64,000 nt of DNA, from assembly GCA_017961685.1 (NCBI GenBank), contig JAGCWW010000076.1:23887-87886 (forward strand), in the 5' to 3' direction. This document shows, piece by piece, positions 8,165-18,308 of this stretch. The position numbers were made by a program, and so were the translations under genes. The stretch's first letter is position 1. Each line of letters starts with the position of its first letter. A model generated the notes under the pieces. It was not told where the DNA came from. It was given only the letters and a program-made list of their open reading frames with translations, and searched no databases. The DNA comes from Acholeplasmatales bacterium (GTDB lineage: Bacteria; Bacillota_I; Bacilli_A; Acholeplasmatales; JAEDCM01).

Positions 8165-8620
8165 CTATAATCCTCTAAAGAACCAAACTAAGTGTTGAAT
8201 TGAATCAATTCCAAACCAGAATGCACAAACGAATGCTAAGATAAATGTGATTAAACTGATTAAGAATGATGCTAAGTCTACACCCTTATTAGGATTTGTT
8301 TTACCGATAAATAATTTTAATTCAACGATACCAGCAAAGATTAAGCCAGCACATCCAGCACCATAGATTACACAATCTAAGATGTTGCATACGTTATTAT
8401 CGATTGCACCATCGAAAATAGCAGTTAAAATCCATACAACTGTATCAATACCACAAGCAATGATAGCCCACATTAAAGCTTTCTTAAAGTTTTCTTGGAT
8501 TAGATGATACTTTGTTCCACTCTTTTGAGTAGTTTCTTCTGTTTTTGTTTCTTCAACTTTAGTTTCTTCTTCTTTTACTTCTTCAGTTTCTACAACTTCT
8601 TTTTCGTTATCTTCAAACAT
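8165..8620 (-). CDS. Small membrane protein with Glu/Thr-rich N-terminus, unknown
   Basis: 151 residues. The first ~35 are an acidic, repetitive Glu/Thr/Lys/Val stretch, likely disordered and cytoplasmic. Three hydrophobic segments follow, at about residues 47-70, 80-103 and 116-139, suggesting a three-helix membrane protein. There is no signal peptide and no catalytic motif. The start ATG 8620 has a GAGGGA site. The gene is monocistronic, downstream of pyrR and separated from it by 90 bases. I do not recognise the family. Confidence 0.7.
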   Translation of the reverse strand: MFEDNEKEVVETEEVKEEETKVEETKTEETTQKSGTKYHLIQENFKKALMWAIIACGIDTVVWILTAIFDGAIDNNVCNILDCVIYGAGCAGLIFAGIVELKLFIGKTNPNKGVDLASFLISLITFILAFVCAFWFGIDSIQHLVWFFRGL

Positions 8621-8709
8621 TTTAATTCCCTCTTTTCTCCAATTTTCATTATATATTTTTTATTTTATAAAATCAATTTTTTCTTATTTAATAAGGCAAA
8701 TAATTGAAA

Positions 8710-9207
8710 TTATTTGATATAAATAATATTTTCATCAAGATTTACGACAACATTTTCATCTCTTGATGTTGGGATATTTTTACCTACATAATCAGGTCTA
8801 ATAGGTAATTCTCTATGTCCTCTATCAACTAAAACAGCTAGTTGAATACGTTTTGCTCTACCTAAATCCATTACAGCATCCATCGCAGCTCTTGCACTAC
8901 GACCAGTAAATAAAACATCATCAACTAACACAACTACTTTATCATGTAATGTTTGCGAAATATTTAAAATAGCTGTATCTGTTTTCTTTTCATCATCTCT
9001 ATATTTAGAAATATCTAATTCTTCAACAGGTATTCTAACATTTTCAAAATGATAGATATTATCACTTAATAATTTCGCAATAGGTGTACCCTTAGATTTT
9101 ATACCAATTAAAATAACTTCTGTTAAATCGATATTCTTTTCAATTATTTCGTGGCTCATTCTTCTAATTGTTCTACCAATTTGCTCACTTTCCATAATTA
9201 CTTTCAT
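8710..9207 (-). CDS. pyrR: PyrR bifunctional pyrimidine regulator / uracil phosphoribosyltransferase
   Basis: 165 residues. PyrR binds pyr mRNA when loaded with UMP and causes attenuation; it also weakly makes UMP from uracil and PRPP. The PRPP-binding motif VVLVDDVLFTGRSARAAMDA is intact, as are the family blocks IRRMSHEI and RPDYVGKNIPTSRDE. No pyr biosynthesis genes and no PyrR-binding leader are visible in the window, so its targets lie elsewhere. It starts 36 bases downstream of the MocR gene on the same strand (RBS GAGGTG), and the two may be co-transcribed. Confidence 0.95.
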   Translation of the reverse strand: MKVIMESEQIGRTIRRMSHEIIEKNIDLTEVILIGIKSKGTPIAKLLSDNIYHFENVRIPVEELDISKYRDDEKKTDTAILNISQTLHDKVVVLVDDVLFTGRSARAAMDAVMDLGRAKRIQLAVLVDRGHRELPIRPDYVGKNIPTSRDENVVVNLDENIIYIK

Positions 9208-9243
9208 TTTAACACCTCAAATCTATTTTATCATTTTATTATT

Positions 9244-10599
9244 TCATTTAAAAGATGAATTAATAGCGTTAATTATTAATTCTAATCCCTCATTAATTAA
9301 ATTATAATCAATTGCTGAAAAGCCTATTATTAAAATATTCTTTTCTACTTTTCTTTCCATAAAATCACTAATAAAATGAATATTAATTTTCTTGTTTTCA
9401 AATTCTTTTTTTAGTTTATCAATATCTATATTTTCTAACTCAATTAAAATAGATGAATAGTTTTCAACTGGCACTATTTTAAAATTAGTTTTATTTAAAA
9501 TATTTAGTATCTGTTTTTTCTTATTTAAGAATGATGTTCTAAGTCTATTAACATAATTTGCATATTTTCCACTTTCAATAAATTTGGATAAAATTAATTG
9601 ATCAAGTGAAGGTATTGATTTAGGATTAATAGAAAATAGTTTATCATATTTATCTACTAGCTTTTTAGGTATTACCATATATGAAATACATAAGCCTGGA
9701 AACATTGTTCTTGAAAAAGATTCTAAGAAAAATACATTATTTGATATATTAAAAAGGGGTGTTGTTTGATATCCATTATTTCTAAAAGATGAATCAAAAG
9801 AATCTTCTATAATATATCTATTTGATTTATCTAAATAGCTTGAAATTTCTATCTTTCTATCCATAGGCATTTTAATACCTAAAGGGAATTGAGAGAAACT
9901 TGTTAAGATGCCTAATTTCGCATAAGAACGCGAAAATTCAGTTACGCTAAAGCCTTTATTATCCATGTTATTATAGCATACATCTATACTAAAAGATTCC
10001 TTTTTATAATATCCTGGATTTTCAAGCATAATGGACTTTGCATCTAGTAATTCTATTACTTCATTTATTAGACTATGAGCGTTAGAACCTATTACAATTT
10101 GATCAATACTTACACTTATGCTTTTTTCTTCATATAATAAGTTTTTAATTTGACGTCTTAATTCAACACTGCCTTTAAAAGGAACTCTATTATAAAAAGA
10201 TTCATCATTATATATTATATCCTTAGTAATACTATTAAATATTGATTTAGGAAATAGGGTATTATCTATTTTAGAAGTTGTAAAATCATAAATATATTCA
10301 ACTTCTTTTTTTATTACTTCTTCTTTTTCTAATGATTTATCTTTATAATCAAAGCCTAAAAAATCAGATACAAAATATCCTTTCTTTTCTTCTGAATAGA
10401 TATAACCTTCAATAAGTAGAATATCATAAGCATTAATGACGGTATTTACGCTAACATTTAAGTTATTCGCAAGTGTTCTTTTAGAAGGCAGTTTCTCATC
10501 TTTAACTAAAACACCATTAATAATATCATTTTTAATGTGTTCATATATCTCAATATACATATTTTTTGATTTATTTAAAGGAAACGAATAATTTTTCAT
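9244..10599 (-). CDS. MocR-type (GntR-HTH + aminotransferase-like) regulator, PdxR-like
   Basis: 451 residues. Residues about 10-75 form a GntR winged helix (IYEHIKNDIINGVLVKDEKLPSKRTLANNLNVSVNTVINAYDIL). The rest resembles a fold-type I aminotransferase (ILTSFSQFPLGIKMPMDRK, FLESFSRTMFPGLCISYMV), where the Ser-x-Ser-(x) region normally carries the PLP lysine; here ESFSRTMFPG has no clear Lys, so PLP binding should be checked. MocR proteins such as PdxR sense PLP. It is divergent from an ECF transporter S-component gene, with inverted repeats between them, the usual arrangement of a vitamin B6 regulator and its transporter. The start ATG follows GGAGGT. Confidence 0.85.
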   Translation of the reverse strand: MKNYSFPLNKSKNMYIEIYEHIKNDIINGVLVKDEKLPSKRTLANNLNVSVNTVINAYDILLIEGYIYSEEKKGYFVSDFLGFDYKDKSLEKEEVIKKEVEYIYDFTTSKIDNTLFPKSIFNSITKDIIYNDESFYNRVPFKGSVELRRQIKNLLYEEKSISVSIDQIVIGSNAHSLINEVIELLDAKSIMLENPGYYKKESFSIDVCYNNMDNKGFSVTEFSRSYAKLGILTSFSQFPLGIKMPMDRKIEISSYLDKSNRYIIEDSFDSSFRNNGYQTTPLFNISNNVFFLESFSRTMFPGLCISYMVIPKKLVDKYDKLFSINPKSIPSLDQLILSKFIESGKYANYVNRLRTSFLNKKKQILNILNKTNFKIVPVENYSSILIELENIDIDKLKKEFENKKINIHFISDFMERKVEKNILIIGFSAIDYNLINEGLELIINAINSSFK

Positions 10600-10616
10600 C
10601 TGGTACCTCCAAAAAA

Positions 10617-10649
10617 TGTTAAACTGGATATTTTAACAAGACCAGTTTA
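10617..10649. promoter_or_regulatory. Nested inverted repeats, candidate MocR operator
   Basis: TAAACTGG (10620-10627) and CCAGTTTA (10642-10649) form a perfect spaced repeat; inside it TGTTAAA (10617-10623) and TTTAACA (10632-10638) form another. They cover the probable -35 box of the ECF gene (10633-10638) and lie 18 bases from the MocR start. Confidence 0.65.
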
Positions 10650-10661
10650 CTGATATATTAT
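10633..10661 (+). promoter_or_regulatory. Promoter of the ECF S-component gene
   Basis: TTAACA (10633-10638) and TATTAT (10656-10661) are 17 bases apart, within and just after the inverted-repeat operator. The RBS AAGGTGAT precedes ATG 10695. Confidence 0.55.
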
Positions 10662-10694
10662 AAGATGTAAATTGAAAAAAAGCAAGGTGATAAT

Positions 10695-11561
10695 ATGGCT
10701 ACTATGTCAAAACAAAAGTTAGCATTATTTAAAATTATACTTACAGCCCTATTTACAGCATTATGCTTTATAGGTGTTTATATACACATTCCTATGCCAA
10801 CAGGATTTGTTCATCTAGGTAATATGATATGTATTCTAGGTGCCCTACTTATTGGTGGAGTATATGGTGGAATATCTGGTTCTCTTGGTATGGGCTTAGC
10901 TGATTTAGCTTTAGGTTATGGACTACCAAGTTTCCTAAGAACCATTATTTTAAAATTTATAATGGGGTTAATTGCTGGATTATTATTTAAACTAATTTTA
11001 AAGAAAAAGTTAAATGTTAAAAAGCTTACTATTATATTAGTTGTAATATTAGGACTACTTACAATTACAACAATCACTCTATCAATTGTAAGTTACAATA
11101 ATGGCTTTGTTATAACATATATCAAATCTGGTAAGGAAGTTGTAAAAACTATTAAAATACACTGGATTATTCCTTTATTTACTGGCATAATGTTTATTAT
11201 AGGTATAATTGATTTAATAATAGAAAAGAAATTAGGTGTGTTATCTGGTGCAGCTTTAATCGCATCAAGTATGGGTATATTCTTCAACATTTTTGGTGAA
11301 GTATATATTAAAGCAGTATTATATTACTGGGTAAGTTCAGCTTATTCAAGTTTAAATGATGCTTACCTTTATGCTGTAACAGGCTTACCATCAACAATAA
11401 TAACAAGTGTATTAACTGTATCAATTATAGGCTTTATATATTATCCAATTTATAGAGCAACAAAATCATTTAACCCACTTGATTATGTAACACCTTTAAT
11501 TGAAGATACTTCTAATGATGATTTTGATTTTGATGATGAAGAAAAAGATGCTGAGGATTAA
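10695..11561 (+). CDS. ECF transporter substrate-binding (S) component, possibly for vitamin B6
   Basis: 288 residues with about six membrane helices. The N-terminal half (FKIILTALFTALCFIGVYIHIPMPTGFVHLGNMICILGALLIGGVYGGISGSLGMGLADL) has the pattern of S components: a first helix with small residues, then PTGFVHLGN and GGxYGGxxGxLGxGLAD. (Motifs given as separate blocks; residues about 10-75.) S components capture a vitamin and dock on the shared EcfAAT energising module, which is not in this window. The divergent MocR regulator suggests pyridoxine or a related compound. The C-terminus is acidic (DDFDFDDEEKDAED). The last bases overlap the HD-GYP gene stop, and both share one terminator. Confidence 0.8.
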   Translation: MATMSKQKLALFKIILTALFTALCFIGVYIHIPMPTGFVHLGNMICILGALLIGGVYGGISGSLGMGLADLALGYGLPSFLRTIILKFIMGLIAGLLFKLILKKKLNVKKLTIILVVILGLLTITTITLSIVSYNNGFVITYIKSGKEVVKTIKIHWIIPLFTGIMFIIGIIDLIIEKKLGVLSGAALIASSMGIFFNIFGEVYIKAVLYYWVSSAYSSLNDAYLYAVTGLPSTIITSVLTVSIIGFIYYPIYRATKSFNPLDYVTPLIEDTSNDDFDFDDEEKDAED

Positions 11562-11575
11562 TCAGCATCTTTTCT
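11545..11575. terminator. Shared terminator formed inside overlapping gene ends
   Basis: GATGCTGA (11547-11554) pairs with TCAGCATC (11562-11569), followed by TTTTC. The hairpin contains both stop codons of the convergent ECF and HD-GYP genes, which overlap by 3 bases. Confidence 0.75.
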
Positions 11576-12793
11576 TATATTATCATAAATATTTATTTCT
11601 CCACTTTCGACCATTTCAATTGCGACTTTGGCAATTTTTGGATCAAATTGAGTACCAGAATTATCTTCTAATTCTTTAATAATTTCTTCTTTTTCTAAAT
11701 GTGCTCTATAGCATCTATCGCTAGCCATTGCATCAAGTGAATCAGCTACACCTATAATTCTAGCAGATAGAGGAATTTCTTCTCCTTTTAATCCTTTAGG
11801 ATAGCCTGTGCCATCATACCATTCATGGTGATACATTGCACCATTAACGATTTCTTTAATTGATGTAAAGTTTTGTAGTGCTTTACCACCATTAGATGTA
11901 TGAGTCTTCATTATTTCATATTCTTCTTCTGTTAGTTTAGCTGGTTTTGTTAAAATATCATCATCAATTAATAATTTACCACAATCATGCATTAATGCTA
12001 TGTAGGCTAGATTTCTTATGAAATCATCATCTAGGCCTAATTTTCTAGCTATTTTAACTGAATAATAAGATACTCTAGCTGAATGGTCTTTTGTGTATGG
12101 ATCTTTTGTATCAATTAGGCTTGCGAATGTATTCATCGATTGATTTATAATTTTATAAGTATTTTCTTTAAATGCTTCAAAGTTTCTTTCTTTTAGCCTA
12201 ATAACTATATAAGATATAGCATAAGCTACATAAATAATTAATGCAAAGAATAGGATCCAGAATGTTTTATATTCCATAACATCTTTATGTCTTATACCTG
12301 TTAAAGTATAAGTGATATTAGAGAAGTCTTTTTCTTCTACTTTGATATTATTAATAAAGATAAAACCAAATGAATTATTCTTAGTTCTACTAATACTTAC
12401 TAAATCGATATCACCAACAGGAGTTAAATTTAATGTATTTCCATCTTTAACATATTCAACGTTCCAAGCATCATCTATTTCTTTTAGATTATATCCTGGA
12501 ACATTAATATTAATAACTAAATTCCAATTATTTAAATTATAAGTTGTTTCATCAATAATAGTAAAATCAAATTGTTGACCTTCAGTTTGATTTTCAGTTC
12601 CTTCATCATTAGTCCATGATTTAGATATATTTAAAATTAAAGAAAATTTATCGTTAGGGCTAGTAATTGAGCCTTCGTATTTCTTTTCCTTCTTATTATC
12701 AACAGCGACCGTAATAAAAAAGCAAATGATACCAAGAGCTAAGACTATACCTATTATAATTAACAATAATGTACCCTTCTTGATTTTCTTCAT
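11558..12793 (-). CDS. Membrane HD-GYP phosphodiesterase with extracytoplasmic domain
   Basis: 411 residues from ATG 12793, chosen because GGAGGG lies directly upstream; the earlier in-frame ATG lacks this. A first membrane helix covers about residues 7-28, then an outside beta-rich domain of about 150 residues, a second helix (FWILFFALIIYVAYAISYIVI), and a cytoplasmic HD-GYP domain. The metal site is ALMHDCGK and the GYP part is DGTGYPKGLKG; HHEWYDG and IIGVADSLDAM also match. HD-GYP enzymes usually cleave cyclic di-GMP. No GGDEF cyclase occurs in the window. The outer domain probably senses an external signal. Convergent with the ECF gene. Confidence 0.88.
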   Translation of the reverse strand: MKKIKKGTLLLIIIGIVLALGIICFFITVAVDNKKEKKYEGSITSPNDKFSLILNISKSWTNDEGTENQTEGQQFDFTIIDETTYNLNNWNLVININVPGYNLKEIDDAWNVEYVKDGNTLNLTPVGDIDLVSISRTKNNSFGFIFINNIKVEEKDFSNITYTLTGIRHKDVMEYKTFWILFFALIIYVAYAISYIVIRLKERNFEAFKENTYKIINQSMNTFASLIDTKDPYTKDHSARVSYYSVKIARKLGLDDDFIRNLAYIALMHDCGKLLIDDDILTKPAKLTEEEYEIMKTHTSNGGKALQNFTSIKEIVNGAMYHHEWYDGTGYPKGLKGEEIPLSARIIGVADSLDAMASDRCYRAHLEKEEIIKELEDNSGTQFDPKIAKVAIEMVESGEINIYDNIRKDAD

Positions 12794-12896
12794 ATTGCCC
12801 TCCATAACGTCCTTATGTGAGAATTATAACATGATTTTGTTAATAAAACGTTAAAATAATGATATTTTGCCAATAAATATTGTAAATATATAAACA

Positions 12897-12925
12897 AAAA
12901 AGAGAGTTTAGAACTCTCCTTTTAA
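12897..12925 (-). terminator. Terminator after glnN
   Basis: GAGAGTT (12902-12908) and AACTCTC (12912-12918) with a TAG loop; a T-run follows on the minus strand. Confidence 0.8.
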
Positions 12926-12929
12926 TTGT

Positions 12930-15026
12930 TTAATTAAACATTAAATCGCCATAGCTTGGTACTGGCCATAAGTCAGCATCAACTAATAACTCTAATTTAT
13001 CTATAGGATATCTTAAAGCACCCATAATAGTGAATACTTCTTTTCTGTAGAACAATGCACGCTTAACACCTTCAGGTTTAGTTTCAGCAATAGCTACTTT
13101 TTCTTTTAAGTTCTCTAAAGCTTCTTTAGCTTCAAGAAGTAAAATAGAAGTATCATTTAATAATTTTTCAATTACTGTTGTATCAGCTGAATTAGATGCT
13201 TGTTTAACATTAACAATAGTTTCACTTAATTTATCCATATATTTTATAACTGCAGGAATATATTGTTTTGAAGCCATTTCTATCATTGTCATTGCTTCAA
13301 TATTTATTGTTTTAGCATAAACACCATAATAGATTTCAGCACGACTTTCTAGTTCTGTTTTTGTATATATTTTATTTCTATCCATTACTTCAATTGTATG
13401 TGGATCAATTAAAGCTTTAATAGAATCTACAAAGCTAACAGCATTTGGAAGTCCTCTTTTCTTAGCTTCCTTTTTCCATTCTTCTGTATAGTTATTACCA
13501 TTGAATATTATTCTTTGATGCTTTGTTAGAGTTTCTTTAATTACTTCTCTAACATTTTTCTTATTGATTACTACTTCATCAGTCATTTCTCTAATACTAT
13601 CAGCAACTATACCATTAAGCATAATATTTGTACATGCGATAGATTCACTTGAGCCAACCATTCTAAATTCAAATTTATTACCAGTAAAGGCAAATGGACT
13701 TGTTCTATTTCTATCAGTGGCATCTTTTCTAAATGCAATAACAGAATCAACACCTGTATTTAATACATCGCCTTTTTTGCTTGTCTTAGCATCACCTGTG
13801 TTAATGATTTGGTTAACGATATCACCAATTTGATCACCTAAATAAATAGAAATGATTGCTGGAGGTGCTTCATGTCCACCAAGTCTAAAGTCATTACCTG
13901 GACCTGATGATGCCATTCTAAGTAATAAGGCATTCTCATCTACTGCTTTAATTACAGCAGTTAAGAAGAATAAGAATATATTATTTTCATGTGGCATTTT
14001 ACCTGGTGAGAATAAGTTCTTACCACTATCAGTAATTAAACTCCAGTTATTATGCTTACCACTTCCATTAACGCCCTTAAATGGTTTTTCATGTAATAAT
14101 ACTTCTAGATTATGATGTCTAGCAACTCTCTTTAAAGCTTCCATAGTAAGTTGGTTATGATCAGTTGCGATATTAACTGTGTTATAAATTGGAGCTATTT
14201 CATATTGAGCTGGCGCAGCTTCATTGTGTTGAGTTTTCGCATAAACACCCAATTTCCATAACTCTATATTAACTTCTTTCATGAACTCTAAAACATTTTC
14301 TTTAATGGTACCATAATAATGAGCTTCAACGGCTTGACTCTTTGGAGCTTGTGCACCAAATAGAGTTCTACCTGTAAAGATTAAATCTTCACGCTTTAAA
14401 TATTTATCTCTATCAACTAAGAAATATTCTTGCTCTGGTCCTACAGATACATCAATCTTATTACATTCAACATTAAAGATTTCTTTTAATGCTCTAATTG
14501 TTTCTTGGTTGATTGCTCTAATACTTCTAAGTAGTGGAGTTTTCTTATCTAGAGCTTCTCCTGTATATGAACAGAAAATAGTAGGAATACATAAAGTAAC
14601 ACCTGCTTTAGTTTCTTTTAAGAATACTGGAGATGTACAATCCCATGTAGTATAACCTCTAGCTTCAAATGTTTGACGAAGTCCTCCTGATGGGAAGCTT
14701 GAAGCATCTGATTCACCTTGGATTAATTCTTTACCAGAGAATTCTAGAATCATTTTCTTATTCTTATCGAAAGAAACAAATGAATCATGCTTTTCAGCTG
14801 TTAAGCCTGTCATAGGTTGGAACCAGTGAGTAAAGTGTGTTGCACCTTTTTCAATTGCCCATCCTTTCATAGCACTAGCAACTTCATCAGCTATAGAGAT
14901 ATCTAATTTTTCTCTATTATCAATTGCCATCTTTAATTTTGTATATACTTCACTTGATAAACGTTCTTTCATTACTTCATCATTAAAAACGTTCTTTTCA
15001 AAGTTGTCTATTAAACAATTAGCCAT
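12930..15026 (-). CDS. glnN: Type III glutamine synthetase
   Basis: Makes glutamine from glutamate, ammonia and ATP in the cytoplasm. About 698 residues, the length of the large GSIII class rather than the ~450 of GSI. Recognisable blocks: GLRQTFEARGYTTWDCTSP, GPEQEYFLVD, HYYG, KTQHNEAAPAQYEIAP, GVNGSGKHNNWS, SSGPGNDFRLGGHEAPPAI and NRTSPFAFTGNKFEFRMVGSS, covering the metal- and nucleotide-binding residues. The start ATG 15026 is chosen over the upstream start because AAGGAGGT lies 6-7 bases before it. Monocistronic with its own terminator. No glnR or P-II gene is adjacent. Confidence 0.95.
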   Translation of the reverse strand: MANCLIDNFEKNVFNDEVMKERLSSEVYTKLKMAIDNREKLDISIADEVASAMKGWAIEKGATHFTHWFQPMTGLTAEKHDSFVSFDKNKKMILEFSGKELIQGESDASSFPSGGLRQTFEARGYTTWDCTSPVFLKETKAGVTLCIPTIFCSYTGEALDKKTPLLRSIRAINQETIRALKEIFNVECNKIDVSVGPEQEYFLVDRDKYLKREDLIFTGRTLFGAQAPKSQAVEAHYYGTIKENVLEFMKEVNIELWKLGVYAKTQHNEAAPAQYEIAPIYNTVNIATDHNQLTMEALKRVARHHNLEVLLHEKPFKGVNGSGKHNNWSLITDSGKNLFSPGKMPHENNIFLFFLTAVIKAVDENALLLRMASSGPGNDFRLGGHEAPPAIISIYLGDQIGDIVNQIINTGDAKTSKKGDVLNTGVDSVIAFRKDATDRNRTSPFAFTGNKFEFRMVGSSESIACTNIMLNGIVADSIREMTDEVVINKKNVREVIKETLTKHQRIIFNGNNYTEEWKKEAKKRGLPNAVSFVDSIKALIDPHTIEVMDRNKIYTKTELESRAEIYYGVYAKTINIEAMTMIEMASKQYIPAVIKYMDKLSETIVNVKQASNSADTTVIEKLLNDTSILLLEAKEALENLKEKVAIAETKPEGVKRALFYRKEVFTIMGALRYPIDKLELLVDADLWPVPSYGDLMFN

Positions 15027-15109
15027 AATACTACCTCCTTGTAGCATAAATACACAATTATTATATCATATTTATTTTAAATAAATAATAGTGTTTTACT
15101 TTCTTATAA

Positions 15110-15138
15110 AAAAAGAACCCCAAAGGGTTCAATTTTTT
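15110..15138 (-). terminator. Terminator after the 555-residue lipoprotein gene
   Basis: GAACCC (15115-15120) and GGGTTC (15125-15130) with a CAAA loop, followed on the minus strand by a T-run. Confidence 0.75.
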
Positions 15139-16805
15139 TATGCTAAAGGTGTATTTTGTACTCCTATTGGATAAAGAATTATAGTTACATTACAAGTTAT
15201 TTGGAATCCAGATGCACAATTATAAGGATGATCTTTACCATATCCATAAATTGTTTCACTTTCTAATATTTCGCCTGTATCTGTATTTATAATTTCCATT
15301 TCGACATTATAATCTGTTCCATTTGAGAATACAGCTGCTAACCATGTGCTTTCTGCAAATTCTTTATTAATATCAGCTTCAGGATAATCATACATACCTC
15401 TATAGTAACCTAATCTAGCTGTAACACCTTCTGTTTTACATCTATCATCTATTTTAACTTTATATAATTTAGACTCAACATCAGCTAAGGTAATTATAAT
15501 TTTATAATCATTTTCTACTACCACGGTTTCCCAACTATCTTTAGATGAGAAAGAAGCTTTAGCTAATACAGAAACTTCCCAATCTGTTTCTGTCTTACTT
15601 AAGTCATCAAAAATAGATATTGTTGAATTGTATTTTGTATTATTAGTAATTTCATAACCAATTGTGCAAGCTAAAGGACATTTATCTCCTGATTTTAATT
15701 CTGTTTCTATTCCATCTTTATCGATATAATAGAAATAAGCATCTACTCCTTTGGCTCCTTGGAATACAAAATCAAATTCTTTATAATCTTCCACATAGAA
15801 ACTCATAGGATTAGCTAAATCAAATGTTAAAGTTATTTCATCGGCTTTTGTTCTTTCATAATAATTGCACTCACCAAATCCGAAAGCACTTATTACTAAG
15901 TCTTTTTTAGTAGGATTAGAAATAGAAACTTCAACTCTATCAAATTGATTAATATGAACTTCATTATTTAACTCTAAATCATCATTAGTTGTTTTATTTG
16001 TAAATGTAACTGTAACATCATTAGTACTAACTTTACATTCTGATTCTAAAGAACCATAGTTAGAAACATAACCTAGTGATAAATTATTAGTTACAACTAA
16101 TCCTTCATCATCAAAACATATTTTAACAGGATTTTGATTACCACCAAGATATGGATTAATTGGTGTTGCTTTAACAGTATTAGTAATTAAATTACCATCT
16201 TGTATATATGCTGTTTTTTCGTTGTATGAGTCATTAATTACATAAAAATAAACTTTTGCGTTTTTCTTGACAAAGAAATCATCAGTTTTTGTTACTAAAG
16301 CACCATTATCTGTATAAGTTGCTTCAAAACTAATACCATCAATTTCATATGGATTGAAATCAATAAATACATATTCACTTTCTTTTACTTCAAAGCTTAA
16401 ATTGTTAGTAATAGTAATTTCTTCTGTTTGACATTTAATATTGTTTTTAACATCTAAAACTTTATCAGTTTCATTAAATAATTCAAGATTACTACTAGTT
16501 CTATTAATAATTTCTAAAATTACTTTATCATTTTCTTTGTATTTTTTATTGCTAGAATCTAGTGTTTTAACGCCATCAACTACACTATAAATATTATAAG
16601 TAACATTATCAATTGTTTTAACATTTAAAGTATATTCTTTTTCTTGTGTTGTAGCATTAGTTGTAGTTCTACTATTTGTTGTTATACTTTGTGTTGTTTT
16701 ATCATTTGTTTTACTAGTCTTCTTTTTCTTGCCACAAGCAGTTAAAGCTAGTAAAAAAGTAAATGTTAAAAGGCAAGCACTAACTAATCTTTTATTTCTT
16801 TTCAT
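15138..16805 (-). CDS. Surface lipoprotein with Thr-rich spacer, unknown function
   Basis: 555 residues. The signal ends in the lipobox LLALTACG; the Cys is followed by KKKK and a Thr/Asn/Ser spacer of about 40 residues (TTQSITTNSRTTTNATT). The rest appears to be a series of beta domains of about 90 residues, several with the pattern VTFxNKTxxDLxLNN...VHINQFDRVEVxIxN, that is strands separated by Asn/Thr/Asp turns. No catalytic or ligand motif is recognised. It has good ribosome-site spacing, its own terminator and no operon partner. The N-terminal design matches the other Thr-spacer lipoproteins of this window. Confidence 0.8.
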   Translation of the reverse strand: MKRNKRLVSACLLTFTFLLALTACGKKKKTSKTNDKTTQSITTNSRTTTNATTQEKEYTLNVKTIDNVTYNIYSVVDGVKTLDSSNKKYKENDKVILEIINRTSSNLELFNETDKVLDVKNNIKCQTEEITITNNLSFEVKESEYVFIDFNPYEIDGISFEATYTDNGALVTKTDDFFVKKNAKVYFYVINDSYNEKTAYIQDGNLITNTVKATPINPYLGGNQNPVKICFDDEGLVVTNNLSLGYVSNYGSLESECKVSTNDVTVTFTNKTTNDDLELNNEVHINQFDRVEVSISNPTKKDLVISAFGFGECNYYERTKADEITLTFDLANPMSFYVEDYKEFDFVFQGAKGVDAYFYYIDKDGIETELKSGDKCPLACTIGYEITNNTKYNSTISIFDDLSKTETDWEVSVLAKASFSSKDSWETVVVENDYKIIITLADVESKLYKVKIDDRCKTEGVTARLGYYRGMYDYPEADINKEFAESTWLAAVFSNGTDYNVEMEIINTDTGEILESETIYGYGKDHPYNCASGFQITCNVTIILYPIGVQNTPLA

Positions 16806-16906
16806 TTTTATCCCCCTCTATCTTTTAAAGACATTATTATTATAAAACGATAATAATAAAAAGTAAAATAAAAAGTGCTTATAGTTACTATAAACACTTA
16901 TAATTT

Positions 16907-18307
16907 TTATCCTATTGAATTAGTCATTTCTAACTTAATTAATTGGTTTAATTCTACTGCATATTCCATTGGTAATTCTTTAGCAAATGGCTCAATGAAG
17001 CCCATAACTATCATTTCTGTTGCTTCAGCTCTAGTTAATCCTCTACTCATTAAATAATATAATTGTTCTTCATTAACTTTAGATACTGATGCTTCATGTT
17101 CTAAGTATGAATCATCATTTAAAACTTCATTTGTAGGTATTGTATCACTTGTAGAAATATCATCTAAAATGATTGTATCACATTCAACATGGCTTTTTGC
17201 GCCTTTAGCAGTTCCAGCCATTTTAACTGTACCCCTATAGTTAACCTTACCTCCACCACAGCAAATAGATTTTGAAATAACTGTTGAAGTAGTCTTTTCA
17301 CCAATATGAATCATCTTAGCTCCTGTATCTTGGAATTGTTTTGCTCCAGCAAAAGCAATTGTAACTGTTGTACCTTTTGCTTTATAGCCCTTTAAGATAC
17401 ATGCAGGATATTTCATATTAAGTCCACTACCAATATTACCATCTATCCATTCCATATGACCATTGTCTAAAACAACAGCTCTTTTTGTAACTAAATTTAT
17501 AATATTATTACTCCAGTTTTGGATAGTTGAATATCTACAATAACTATTATTTTTAACAAATATTTCTACTACTGCTGCATGCAAAGAATCTTTTGAGTAT
17601 TTTGGAGCTGTACAACCTTCTACATAGTTTAGATGTCCTTCATCTTCAACAATAATCATAGTTCTTTCAAATTGACCCATTTGTTCAGAGTTAATTCTAA
17701 AATATGATTGTAATGGTTTATCAATTTTTACGCCCTTAGGAATATAAATAAATGATCCACCACTCCATACTGCAGTGTTAAGTGCTGCATATTTATTATC
17801 AGAATAAGGTACAGCCTTACCCCAATATTCTTTTACAATTTCAGGATATAATCTAACAGCGCTATCTGTATCACAGAATAATACTCCTAGTGCTTCAAGT
17901 TCTTTCATTTGATTGTGATAAACTACTTCACTTTCAAATTGAGTTGATACACCTGATAAGTATTTTTGTTCAGCCTCAGGTATACCTAACTTATCAAAAG
18001 TATCTTTGATTTCTGTTGGTACTTCATCCCAAGATTTCTCTACCTTTTGGCTAGATTTAATATAATAAGTATAATCATTAAAATCAATTCCAGATAAGTC
18101 TGGTCCCCATTTAGGGTTTTCAAGTTCAAGGAATTTATGATATGCCTTAAGTCTTATATCAAGCATCCAGTCAGGTTCGTTTTTAGCTTTAGAAATATTT
18201 TTAATAACCTCTTCGTTTAAACCTTTCCCCGTATCATAGATGGTTTTAGCATCTGTTGTAAAACCATACTTATATTCCCCGACAATATCTTTTAAATCGT
18301 CTGCCAT
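16907..18307 (-). CDS. sufB: Fe-S cluster assembly scaffold SufB
   Basis: 466 residues, normal SufB length. With SufC and SufD it forms the scaffold on which Fe-S clusters are built in the cytoplasm. Typical blocks: [22 protein letters not shown] near the start, [41 protein letters not shown] and [36 protein letters not shown] near the C-terminus. It is the last gene of sufCDSUB, one base after sufU (RBS GAGGAGGA). No strong terminator is visible after it; a short hairpin-like stretch lies at about 16873-16900. Confidence 0.96.
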   Translation of the reverse strand: MADDLKDIVGEYKYGFTTDAKTIYDTGKGLNEEVIKNISKAKNEPDWMLDIRLKAYHKFLELENPKWGPDLSGIDFNDYTYYIKSSQKVEKSWDEVPTEIKDTFDKLGIPEAEQKYLSGVSTQFESEVVYHNQMKELEALGVLFCDTDSAVRLYPEIVKEYWGKAVPYSDNKYAALNTAVWSGGSFIYIPKGVKIDKPLQSYFRINSEQMGQFERTMIIVEDEGHLNYVEGCTAPKYSKDSLHAAVVEIFVKNNSYCRYSTIQNWSNNIINLVTKRAVVLDNGHMEWIDGNIGSGLNMKYPACILKGYKAKGTTVTIAFAGAKQFQDTGAKMIHIGEKTTSTVISKSICCGGGKVNYRGTVKMAGTAKGAKSHVECDTIILDDISTSDTIPTNEVLNDDSYLEHEASVSKVNEEQLYYLMSRGLTRAEATEMIVMGFIEPFAKELPMEYAVELNQLIKLEMTNSIG

Positions 18308-18308
18308 A

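Noticed and set aside
8697..8720. AAATAATT...ATTATTT hairpin at the pyrR end
   Set aside because: Pure A/T stem without a clear T-run; too weak to call a terminator.
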